Positions 22,381 to 35,145 of a stretch of 64,000 bases of DNA are shown piece by piece (position 1 is the stretch's first letter; each line of letters begins with the position of its first letter). The position numbers were made by a program, and so were the translations under genes. Where the stretch lies: NCBI GenBank assembly GCA_003024175.1, contig MDYQ01000092.1, positions 31,401 through 95,400 on the forward strand. The letters run 5' to 3'. The notes beneath the pieces are model-generated. The model saw only the letters and a list, made by a program, of their open reading frames with translations. It was not told where the DNA came from and ran no database searches. Source of the DNA: Planoprotostelium fungivorum (Eukaryota; Evosea; Variosea; Cavosteliida; Cavosteliaceae).

Positions 22381-23971
22381 ATGGGTAGAGAAGGAGAGGT
22401 TCATGCGGTGTATATCGCCACTGGAGGTGAGAGACCTTTCGTAGGAAGATGTTTACGTTTCTAATGTCTGATAAGAGCCCAAACGAGGAAGGAAGAGGAC
22501 GAGGAGTCGATGGGGTCACACCGTGACCGACTATCTGGCCCCAACTTCCTCTTTATCTCAAATTCCAAAATTCGTTCCATCTGAAATGACCATCGAACAA
22601 CAGGAAGCCATTTCGAGTGCGTATCTCTTCTCATCTCACACACATCAGCACCTTCAACCTCATAATATCTCACAGTTCGTATCCGTATCGATGAGATCAC
22701 GAGGAAATTAGCCACGAGCGACCTCGATGTCGATTACACTTCGGACCGCTCACCCTCACCCGAGCCAGTCTACGACAAAGACGGAAAGAGGTTCAACACG
22801 AGAGAACAGAGGGCGAGGGAGAAGATCAGTCTGGAGAGACACGAGTTGGTCGTCATTGCCAGCCGCATGTCGCCCACCTTTAGACCTCCACAGGACTACC
22901 AGCCCATCTTCGTGAAGAAGACGAGAAAGATCCCTGTCCCCGTGGAGAAGTACCCCACTTACAATTTCATCGGTCTCATCATTGGTGAGTGCCGATGTCG
23001 ATGATGTGAGCTGACGATGGAAGGTCCCAGAGGTAACACACAGAAGCGTATGGAGAAGGAAACCGGAGTCAAGATCTCCCTCAGGTGATCCATCATCATC
23101 CATTATCGATGATGATCATCATCTCACGTCTCTCTTTAGAGGAAAGGGGTCCGTCAAGGAAGGAAAGGGAAAGAAGTACAACCCCAGCGAAGAAGAACCC
23201 CTCCATGTCTTCCTCATCGGAGACAATGACATCCAACTCGAAAAGGCCGCCACTCTCATCAACGATCTCCTCGTGCCCGTCGATGACAGCAAGAACGAGC
23301 ACAAGACGAGACAGCTGCAAGAGTTAGCCAAGATCAACGGTACACTCAGAGGCGATCGAACTTGGGGCTTCGCCGGCGCCGACGAGGTCTCTTACGACCC
23401 CGCCAACGTCAAGTGTTCCATCTGTGGTGAAGCTTCCCATCCGGCAGCAGATTGTCCCCTCAGAGGAAGGGCCGCCGGTAACTTTGCTCCCAAGCCTCCG
23501 GTGAGCGTGACGTGTCTTCGAGTCATCTGACGTCATCAGGCTGCCATCGATGACGAGTACCAGAAGTTCTTGTCTGAGATCGGTGAGAAACCGGCTGGAG
23601 ACAAGATGAACGATCACTACAAAGAGTTCCTCGCCACGATCAAGAACGAAAAAGGCCCGGGCGGGCCGGAGGCACCGGTGGCACCGTGGGCTCAGGGATC
23701 TCAACGTCCGCCGGGTGAGTTTGAAATTTGAATGTGGCGGGAACTGACCGGAGAAGCACCGCAGGCACCCTGGCAGGCCGGAGGTGGCGCGGCAGATCCC
23801 GCCGCACCCGCCCCGTGGGCCCAGGGAGGTCATCACGGAGCTCCTCCACCGGCTCATGGAGCTCCAGCTCCATGGCAACAACACCAGCAGGGATACCCTC
23901 CGCAGTATCCACCCCAGCAGTACGGCTACCCCCAGCAGGGTTACCCCCCCGGCCAGTACGGCTACTACTGA
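22381..23971 (+). CDS. SF1: Splicing factor 1 / branchpoint-binding protein
   Basis: SF1 recognises the intron branchpoint in early spliceosome assembly. The spliced N-terminus (ATG 22381) joins to KRGRKRTRSRWG, which includes the U2AF65-binding RSRW ligand motif. The helix-hairpin region EMTIEQQEAIS, IDEITRKL and DRSPSPEPVYDKDGKRFNTRE follows. The KH-QUA2 domain is clear: [33 protein letters not shown], then LQELAKINGTLR. One CCHC zinc knuckle, CSICGEASHPAADC, comes next, followed by a Pro/Gln/Gly/Tyr-rich tail (YPPQYPPQQYGYPQQ) ending GQYGYY before TGA 23969. Domain order and length match the family. Its presence fits an organism with very many introns. Confidence 0.95.
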
Positions 23972-24002
23972 GACAATACATTCATCCTTGTTTCGTCTCT
24001 TC

Positions 24003-24100
24003 CTCTCTGTGATGACGTCATCATGACGAATGATGACGTATGATCCAGACGCAATATGATCGTGATCGATGACGTAATGATGACGAATCCGTTATAGAGT
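24003..24100. other. Cluster of TGACGTCA-like words between convergent genes
   Basis: Between the stops of SF1 and the sedolisin gene lie GATGACGTCATCATGACG, GATGACGTATGATC and GATGACGTAATGATGACG. A short direct repeat (GAGTCTATTTA...CCTC) follows at 24106-24135. No ORF spans it. This could be chance within the GATG-rich background. Confidence 0.35.
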
Positions 24101-24131
24101 CTATTTATAACCTCCGAGTCTATTTACAGCC

Positions 24132-26021
24132 TCAGAGAGAGGCGAGATAAGAAGAGAGGGCGGGAAACTTTGGGGAACCCAACCCCGTGAGAGGATCCCA
24201 ACCGACAGCGGCAGAGAAGAATTGATCGCAGCAGTTGAGGTTACCCTGACCAGACGCACAGCCGTCACTGCCGATGGTGATGTCGTTCCACGTCTGAGGG
24301 GGAGCGTTGTAGATGGCTGGATTGACGAAGCCGAGCGTGGGCTTGCCCTGGTTCAATCTCATGTCGTTGATGAGACTGAGCATGGCGGCGAAGACGGGGG
24401 CGGAGGCGCTGTACGAGGATTTAGGGTTTAGAAGGAGTGGGAAGGGTCACCTGGTGCCGGAAGCGCCGTTGGTCTGGCCGGCTGTCACGACGATGTAAGA
24501 GTTACCCATGGCAGAGACATCTAAAGAAGTCAGATCAGTTAACCTTGACGATGATGTTGATGATGACGTCATGACGTACTCACCAGGGTAAGCTCGATTG
24601 CCGCTGTTGTACAAACTGCTATCGGGAAGCTTCTGAGAGGTCTGCAGGTAGTTCTGCACGGCGGCCGTCTGGTAAGAAGGCATGGGAAATCCAGTGGAAA
24701 ATCCTCCACCGGTAGTGATGACACCCCCCAGATCAGACGTACAAGCGACTTCGGGTGCTCCACCTTCAGGGCCCATGGTAGCTCCGACGGTGAGTACGTA
24801 TGGAGAAGTGGCAGGAAAGCTGGGTGCGAAGCCACACTGTCCTTGTCTCAGCTGAGGTCCGTTGACTCCATCATCTGTTCCATCCGGTCAACACATCACG
24901 AACATCATCAAGATCTTCATCACCTCCAGAGGCGACGACGATGGTGACTCCTCTCAATCCGAGCTTGCAGGCTTCCAAGTTGAATCTCTGGTAGTCCGGG
25001 TCATCTGCCTCTGTTCCCTGAGAAAGAGTGGCTCCATACGAGATGGAATAGATGTTGGCGGGGGTGGGGTTCTGAGACAGCCCGACGATGAAGTCCAAGA
25101 ATGCGTCATTCGATCCCTTCGAGATGGAGTCAAAGTTGGTGTTGGCAGATTGGGAGATGGCCAGGAGATATTGGACGTCTAGATTGGCCTCACCGCAAGT
25201 ATCGGGGTTATTCTGGCACTGATCAAGTTGAGTACTTTGGCATGATGCGATGTGAAAATGACTCACGCTGTTGGGGTCATTGTTTCCAGTGACAGATTGG
25301 ACTGTGATTTGAGGGAGGTTGAACGTGTTCTGGAAGGTGATTAAGTCATCTGGAGAGAAGCTCTGACCCAAAGAGGCAAAGATGGCTTGTGTGGCCTGGG
25401 AGACGTTGTTACTGCGGATGCCGTAGTATTTGTTGAGCAGTTGTGGGGTGGTTGCGTTCACGAAGCCGCCATCATTGTCGAATAATGTTCGAATGAGAGG
25501 CAAAACTTTCGGCAATTGAGCGTGGATGACAAAATCTACATCGGCGGCGATCTGTTTCTGCGTCAGATCTGGATGATACGAAGACCCGTCACCTGTGATG
25601 GTACGGTATAAGCCTCCGTGTGGAAGAATGTCTTGGCCTTGATGTCTTTGTGAGTGTAAACACCAAATTTGGCAGACAGTAGGCGTTCCATTTGTCTGAT
25701 GCTGCCCGACACTCTGATGTAATCTCCTGTGGTGGAGAAGGCAATGCCCTCTGAAGATAACCAGCTCTCCACACGAGACACAGCGGCAGTGTCCAGAGTC
25801 ATCGCATTGACTTGTGCCAGAGTCATGTGCTTTCCATAACGGGGAGAAGATGGTACGGACAGTTGTGAGAGGGTGTTATCACAAGTGCTGGCAGCGAGTG
25901 GCTGGGTCTTCACGGCAAAGATGATGCTGTGATAGTGGTTGGGCTGAGCTCTACCCTGGTAGGTCCAAAATCCACACGCGGTTGCCACTAGACTGAAGAG
26001 GACTAAGAGGGAGGCCTTCAT
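24132..26021 (-). CDS. Sedolisin-family serine peptidase (tripeptidyl-peptidase type)
   Basis: This secreted acid peptidase of family S53 is probably active in the phagolysosome or outside the cell. ATG 26021 opens a signal peptide, MKASLLVLFSLVATACG. An activation prodomain follows (GKHMTLAQVNAMT, FGVYTHKD). The catalytic part shows the Glu/Asp pair in GEANLDVQYLLAI, a TIVVASGDDGVNG segment carrying the oxyanion Asp (completed only after splicing), and the Ser motif SGTSASAPVFAAML. The C-terminal calcium-site region reads VGWDPLTGLGSP before TGA. All catalytic residues are present. Five or so short introns. It converges on SF1 with 160 bp between stops; that gap contains several TGACGTCA-like words. 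Confidence 0.94.
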
Positions 26022-26636
26022 CTCTGTCGGTGTGTGCTTCAGAGGTGGCCGAGAGAATGAGAAGGTTTTCGGGCAGAGTCCAGCATCCCCGAAGCCTCCG
26101 AGACATGAAGCAGCACGGGTAAATCGAAGAGGGGGCAGAGGCCTCCGTGGTAAGGTGAAATGGTAACAGTCTTAACGTCAGGTGTCACGGACGGAAGTAA
26201 TCAGAAGCGGTACTCGTGACAGGAGACAACATCCTGACTCGGCTACGTAAAGAAAGTAGTGGAAGACTGTTGGACCTTTGACGATTACGGTGAGTAGGTA
26301 CTGTACAGTTACATATGATGCCAAGTCGGCAGTAAATTGCCACGCTGTGGTTATCAACATGATTGAAAGATATATCGCCATTTGAATCGAATTTTTACGC
26401 GGTCAAAACATTCAAGTCGCCTGCTCCTGTTCCGAGTCAGACCTAGAGACTCTTGGAAGATGTCACTAAACCAATGCCTAGGTATAATCTCCTCCTCACT
26501 GGTAATATCACACGACACATCACGATGACGTCTGAAGAATAAATGAAGGACACCGATCTCGTTACAATGTTTACGAACAAGTGATCTCCAAAAAAACTTG
26601 AGGTCAAGGCCGCCATCTTCGAATCGTCTCTTCTTT
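26022..26636. other. Intergenic, no gene recognised
   Basis: This stretch holds the sedolisin promoter and the 3' end of the kinase gene. The only ORF (67 codons, minus strand) has no family signal or leader. Confidence 0.5.
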
Positions 26637-28625
<1,989 letters not shown>

Positions 28626-29367
28626 GCCCACACAGCGACACCTCTTCGGACGGCCCTCAGAACGGGAGAATCTCTACGATATCCCCAGCCAACGACCTTC
28701 TAGAGGGTAAACGTCACTGTTATGCTCGGACTGATGTGATGTCGGAATAAATTGTGGCCCAGAGATTCCTCTTTTTGCAGCTGTTGCTGTGGGTACCCTT
28801 CTTATGTCCTCTATCGACTCCTCTCTTCCGTTCACTGATGTGCACAATCCTCGAATAAAATGATTTCTCTAATAAAAGATACTGGTCCAGACGCCTCCCT
28901 ATCAATCAAATCCTCTCGTTCTCCCTCTTCTCTTGTTGCGGTGTCCCCTGTTCTCTCTTCTTTCGCCACGACAGATCTCTCTCACAGGGCGCGAACGTGG
29001 CCCCCACTAGGTGTCACACAAAAATAGACAAGCATCGCAACTAATAAAGGAGAAGCTTTATCATTCTACTGCATGCATTCGTTCTCCATCTCTATGAGGC
29101 ATCTTTACACGGACACTGGCCATCCTCTATATCGGCACTATTTCGAACGAATCGAGGGGTAGTGAGTCGTTCCCTTCTAAAGGTGAGCTCACATAAGGAA
29201 CGGTAACTTCGATTCATCTGCGGTAGCACTTCCTCTGTGTCATCACCGCTCACTCAACTTTAGAGTGTCTGCCCACGCTCGAAATTAGAAAAGAGAGACT
29301 TCATAAATCGATAGATTATAATGAACCTCGCGGAATCCGATGGTTGCGATGATGATGAAAGTCTCTT
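28626..29367. other. Intergenic, no gene recognised
   Basis: This gap covers 740 bases between the DYRK start and the CASTOR-like stop. ORFs of 60-67 codons have no recognisable features. No tRNA or other RNA gene is visible. Confidence 0.5.
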
Positions 29368-30862
29368 TATGTGACAATGTTCAACCGAGATCGCAGTGCC
29401 GTGAGAGCGTCGTCGATGGACTCCTCGGGCACTAAGATGTAGTCACTGTTTGCCGTGCTCAGATAATAGATGGACACCCCCGCTCCCGCCAAAATTCTCG
29501 AAAAAACGTGCACGTTCGCTCCACCTGAATAGACGTGAGTCGACGTCTAAAGTCACAACGAGACACACTGAACGCCGTGCCGCTGTCTTGCACTTGTATG
29601 GCTTTCCAAGTCGCCCGATTTGTAGACAGTAAGCCAGACGGAAACGTGTGCAGCGAGTCCGCATTTACGAGGAGAGTGATCTCTCCTAGGCTGGACGTGA
29701 AAGAGAAGATTCTCTCTTGGCTGCCTCTGACGTCAGAAACGTAGACGGAGGTGATGTGATGAGACACCTTGGAGGAAAGAAGAACTGACGCAGTAGACTG
29801 TGGGTGATGGTCTCTACATTCTGTGGAGTTGCATCGAAGTAAGCGATGACGAGACGATGAGGCAATGTGTTGATGGTGACGGTTTTGTTCACGGATTTCG
29901 TGTCCATTGGGGGTGGTGGTAGTGATGATATGTCGTGGATGGTCATCTGCTCGTGTGTCGGTTGATGGTGAGATGAATGTCTTTGGGCATCGTCACCTTC
30001 TCTTCTCCCTTCTTGCAGATTCCCTCCAATAATTTAACGGCTACGTCTCTCTCTTCTTCAGGCACCTACGAGACGATGAGAGGTGGATGAATGGATGGGC
30101 ACACCATGATGAGATCTGTGAGGAATGTGGACAGATAGACAGAATCAAGGTTCTCTCGATAGAGAGGAGCCGACAGATGAGATACTAGACCAACAATGTC
30201 TGATCTTACGTTCAGTATGATGGACAGAATGATTCGAATTGATGTCGACTCACTGATGGCAGAAGCTCCTTCGTAGACTCGAAGAGCAGACCAGCATTTG
30301 GGAGCCACTTTTGCTTCGTCTGTAGAACATCAGAGGAAAATGATTGGATCGATCGTACCACGTAGCACTTGTTGCAGTCGTGCGAGAGAATCTTCGTCTA
30401 CGATGATAGAAACCTCTTCATCGGTCTCTGTGTAAGACAGAAAGTTTGTTCCTCTGTGACATATCAGCCTCATCTGTCTTAACACAAATACCTCTTTGTA
30501 TAAAGTGCTAACTGCATCAAGAGCTTCGTGATATATATCAGGTTATGTCTCTCTACCTCCACTGTCCATCATCAGATCGAAATCATCCATCACTCCACAC
30601 AAACCGAGATATAACCGAAAGGGTAGCGTTGTGATGAACGATGTGTCCGTCTCCTCCATCGTGATGAGTTTTGCTGTCGCGATCAGATGTGAGATCATCC
30701 GGAGCAGAGGATACTCATCTTCTGATTCTGATTTACAATCCGAAACCTCCTGTGAAAAGAATGACAAGTGTCTATACGATTGATGTCTCCTCACCCCAAT
30801 CCATTCTATTCTACCTGCATTCTGGTTCATCTCTTCACCACGCGAAGGAGTACACGCAACAT
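29368..30862 (-). CDS. CASTOR-like ACT-domain protein
   Basis: CASTOR proteins are cytosolic arginine sensors that regulate TORC1 in animals through paired ACT domains. The joined exons here show the repeated ACT signatures. One half has KLLMQLALY, TNFLSYTETDEEVSIIVDED, WSALRVYEG, IVGLVSHLSAPLYRENLDSV and YLSTFLTDLIMV. The second half has PHRLVIAYFD, FFSFTSSLGEITLLVN, WKAIQ, VFSRILAGAGVSIYYLST and NSDYILVPEESIDDAL, ending RLNIVT before TAA at 29368. The F-F-S-x-T-x-x-x-x-E-x-T-L-x-V and Y-Y-L-S-T-x-x-x-D-Y-I-L-V patterns are what I would expect of this family. The first exon is unresolved; 30862 is only the first ATG in the frame of MLRVLLR. Arginine binding and a TORC1 role are inferences. 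Confidence 0.75.
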
Positions 30863-31132
30863 CTCTAGAACGTCTACTCCTCGTAGCTTGAGGTCCGCAA
30901 AAGTGACAGCGAACCCTTTTGTTCGATCCGATTCGTGTTGTTCTTCGTGTAAAATAAGACCAACAGCAAACAGCCACCCCAGAGGCCAGAGGTGACGAAG
31001 ACAAGTGAAACGACTTTCTGAAAAAGTCAAGTGAAAGACAGACGGAAAAGCTCTGACAGACAGAGAACCGATTGGTCGAAGGGCCCATTCAGAGAGATAA
31101 TCGATCAGAGAGAGCCGCCCTCTCGTCCTTTC

Positions 31133-34100
31133 ATGGGGATCGAACGAGAAGGTTGGCTGCTCAAGGCCGGTCAGAAGAGGTTCTTTCGACTCAATGATAA
31201 TGTTCTATCGTGGTTCAAGACGCCCAGTTCGGTATGTCCATCTCATCGACCTCTGAATGATTCATGCGGGGGTTCTGATTAGAGGATGTAGGGATCTCCC
31301 AAGGGCAGCGTCGAGATGACCGACTACTATCTGGAGGTCGAGAAGACTGGAAACTACGATAAGAACCTAGTTCTAACACCCAAATCGAAAGAGAAGAAAA
31401 CATATACCCTGACTGGTCCGAATGACGAAGTCGATCAGTGGTTCAAAGTGATGGATCAGTCCATTCGATACAACAAGTTGCAACACAACGATGGGGTGAG
31501 TCACCAATCAGACAGACATCCATCACGTATCGACCCATCATGTTCATTCCCTCTCAGCAGAAGATCTTCAAGCAGGGTTGGTTGACCAAGAAGGGACAAC
31601 AACGTTGGTTCTTCATCAAGAACAACACACTCTACTGGTTCATCAAAGAGCAGGTGAATCATCCCATCTTTTTCCATCTCATCTCCCATCCAGTTTGTCA
31701 ATTCGGATTTCGAGAAGGAAGCGAAGGGATCTTTAGACCTCTCCCTCTGTTCCCTCGTCGACACCCCCAATGCAGCTCTCACCATCAACATCCGATCGAC
31801 ATCTCAAGGTCTCTACACTCTCAGCACGAAAATCAAGGAAGACTACGACGACTGGGTCACCATCTTGGGCCGAGTCATCCGCAAGAGCGCCACCATGACC
31901 GTCGAGCGTTTAGACATCCCCGTGGTGGGTGCAAATTCATGATAATCGAATAGATGTGTCTGTCTCCCTCTCAGCCCCCCTCTTAACCATTTGGACTCTT
32001 TCTTTTTCGGCGTTTGGCTGGCGGCGTTGCCACACGATGATCGAAAATTTTTTTTTCAAATTTTGACGAGAGGACAGGAGGGAGAGAAGAGAGGATATCT
32101 CGTCAAGAAGGGAAAGAAAAGATGGTTCATCGTTAGGAACGGTGCTCTATCGTGGCAGGACACGGAATGGTCCGAGAAGATCAACGGAAAACTGCTTCTG
32201 AACGGCTGCACGGTGACGATATCGACGGCGAGGGACAGACCCAACTCGTTCGTCGTGTCGTCTTCGGACGGTGAAATTCCATCGAAATTTCGAAAGTCAC
32301 GTGACCTCTGACGTCACCAGGTACCATCTACGAGATGTCCGCGAAATCTCCACAGGAAGTGCAAGAGTGGGTGTCTTCTGTCAATCGTGGCATCATCTCT
32401 GAAGTGGAGAGAAAAGCAACCATCAGCGAACCGAAGGTGATGTCATCACGATGTCTCACCTTCTCACACGAACCGCAGGGATTCGTATCGACCTACGAGC
32501 GAAAAGGTTGGCTCATGAAGAAGGGCAAGAAGAGATACTTTCTTCTCAGAAAGGGTGTCTTGATGTGGCAAGAGAAAGAGGTGAACGGAGGTATACGGAG
32601 GAGAACTGAAGGGAGAAAGTTTGGACAAGATGGAGTGAGAGGCTATCTCAACCTGAAAGAATGTTACGTGGAGAGAGACAAGGCGAGTGACTTCTCTTTC
32701 GTCGTGCACGAACCAACGAGTGATTATCTATTGACCGCCAGAAACAAAGACGAAGTGAGATGATCGATGCTCTCCTGTACTCACGTCTACAACGATGACT
32801 CACCATCTTCTGTAGATGGAAGATTGGGTCCATGCCATACAGAAATGCATTGACGACGAGACGAATAACCCGACGAACTCGTCACTGTCCAATTACGACA
32901 AGAATTCAAAGGTGGAAGCCGAGAGAGTCATCAAGAGGTGAGATGATAGACATAGAACGTGTGTGACCGTGGATTCACACGAAGAAGGGGCTGTATGACC
33001 AAGAAGGGCTTGGTCAGGTGGTTCGAACTGTCAGACGACACTCTGCGTTGGTTCGAAACCGCAAATTACGATCTATTGTGCAATTCTCTGTCTCTCTACA
33101 ACTGTCTCGTCACCGAGGCCTCCGAGGTGACACGACGGGGGGGAGGGGGAGACTGACTCGTTGTAGACGACGATCAGTATATCGACGCCGGATATGAACA
33201 AGATGTACTTGCTGCAGACGAGAGATGCAGTCGAGCAGAGAGAGTGGGTGAGAGCATTGGAAGAAGCGGTCATCACTGCCGGCCGCATCAATGACATCGG
33301 GTTCGAGCGGAGGGGTGAGTGGCTCGTTGTATACGGGGGCTGATGGTGTAGGGTGGATGCACAAGGGAGGAGTGAGGAGGTGGGTGGTTCTGAAGGGTGG
33401 TGTTCTCATGTGGTTTGCTACGTATCAGGTGATGAATGATGATATATGATGTATATATGATGTATGATACATATATGATGTATATATGATGTATGATACA
33501 TAGATGATGATGAATTGATATATTGATGGTATATTGATATAATACAATCTCTCTATTCATCAGATCGAGTGGGTGAACACGCACACTTGATGAGATCCAC
33601 ATGACCTACCCTCTCTATCATCTCTCCATTTCATCATCACCAAAATCACCACATCACCACCACACCATCTACAACCCTCCACTCACCCCAACAGCGCCTC
33701 GACGCCTGCACGAGAGACAACGCGAACCACTCCGTCGTCATTGAAGACTACATCTTCAGCATCTCCCAGACCAACCCATCTACAATCGACGCTTCGAACC
33801 CAAAGACAAACCAACGATTCAATTTGGAAGCGAGAAACCACAAGGAAGCCGCAGACTGGCTCGGCTCCCTTCGAAAGGGAAAGATACCGGAGATCAAGTC
33901 GGTGGACGGGGTGAGAGTGGCTCGTTGTAGACGGGGTCGACTCACGACCCGGACAGTTGTTCGGAAAGTCGTTAGAGGTGCTGTCTGTGGGGGAGAGGGG
34001 TGTGCCGGAGGCGATCGAGATCCTGACGACGTACTTGTGCAAGCACGGGACGATGGTTCCTGGAATATTCCGGATATCTTGCAATTATGATCTGAGGAAT

Positions 34101-35087
34101 CGACTCAAGGTAGCATTCGAACGCGATCCACGCTGTGCGGTGAGTGTGATATCGCACGTGATGTCACGACTTTCGTGTTTCTCGTGAGACGTCGTGACGC
34201 ATAGTATGATATCATGACGTCACGTTCCGATCGATTTCTCACGAGATATCATGATGTATATCATGATAGATAGGATGATATCATGACACATCCGATGACA
34301 TGATGAAGCTGATGTGATGTAGAATGATTGGCCGGGAGACACAGACACCGTTCACGTGGTGGCAGCTCTGATCAAATCTCTCTTGAGAGAATTACCCGAC
34401 CCTGTTGTTCCTGAGAAGCACTACAGAGAGTTCATCAGTGCCGGTGGTTGTGCTACCAACCTCAGAAACGTAAGAATAGGATAGATGGACGTCACTGATG
34501 ACACACAGACCATATCTCAGTTTCCGATCGTCCACAGAGCCGTCTTGAAGCACATCATCACGTTCATCAAGGTGATGTCTTTGTCATCATGCACACGATG
34601 ATGATGCACAAAAGTTGACTCGTTGTAGATCATCGCAGAAAAATCTTCCGTCAACAAAATGACCGAAGCCAACCTCTGCATCGTTTTCGGCCCGAACCTC
34701 GTCAGGAGCAGTGCCCTCACCGCTTTAGAAGGTGAGACGACAGAGCCGCCCCCCCTCATGATGACATCAGGTCTCGTGGACACAGCTAGGATATTGGACA
34801 GCGTGCAGCTGCTGTGTTCTCAGAGTCGTCTCCTCTTTGCTTCTGAGAGTTACAGGGACTTGCAGCCTTGCAGTCCTTTTACCCCGAGGAAGTGAGGAAG
34901 TTCCGAGGGAAATACGAGGAGGATCCAAAGGTCGAAGTGTACAGGCATCAGAGGTTATTTATAAAGTGTTGTTGTTTTAAAGTGTTTTATTGTTGTCTTT
35001 CAGCCCTGCGTGGAGAAGAGAGCGCTGGCGGCTGAGAAGGCATCGCGGGTGGACACGAATGAGATGACAGTGAAGAAGAGACTGTAG
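31133..35087 (+). CDS. RhoGAP with six tandem PH domains
   Basis: This is a GTPase-activating protein for Rho-type GTPases with an array of pleckstrin-homology modules. Each PH unit starts with a W/G-[LWYM]-x-K-x-G-x-x-R-[WY]-F core: EGWLLKAGQKRFFRL (31138), QGWLTKKGQQRWFFI (31572), RGYLVKKGKKRWFIV (32093), KGWLMKKGKKRYFLL (32505), RGCMTKKGLVRWFEL (32985) and GWMHKGGVRRWVVL (33353). Each ends in a W-containing helix (DQWFKVMDQSI, DDWVTILGRVI, QEWVSSVNRGI, EDWVHAIQKCI, REWVRALEEAV, ADWLGSLRKGK). The RhoGAP domain holds the arginine finger in PGIFRISCNYDL and the conserved KMTEANLCIVFGPNLV. Last exon stop is TAG 35085. One donor reads GTTATT. Likely partners include the Rho-type GTPase at the right edge, but nothing here proves it. 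Confidence 0.9.
33428..33500. repeat. AT-rich tandem repeat in the RhoGAP gene
   Basis: Two copies of a roughly 36-base unit built from GATGTATATATGATG and GATACATA words occur in the intron splitting the sixth PH domain. ATCACC-rich sequence follows, so the intron is unusually long (about 260 bases). Confidence 0.7.
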
Positions 35088-35145
35088 AAGTACAATTGTC
35101 GAAGGAACATCTGACTGAAAGAAGGCAGTGGTGTCTGTCTCATCA

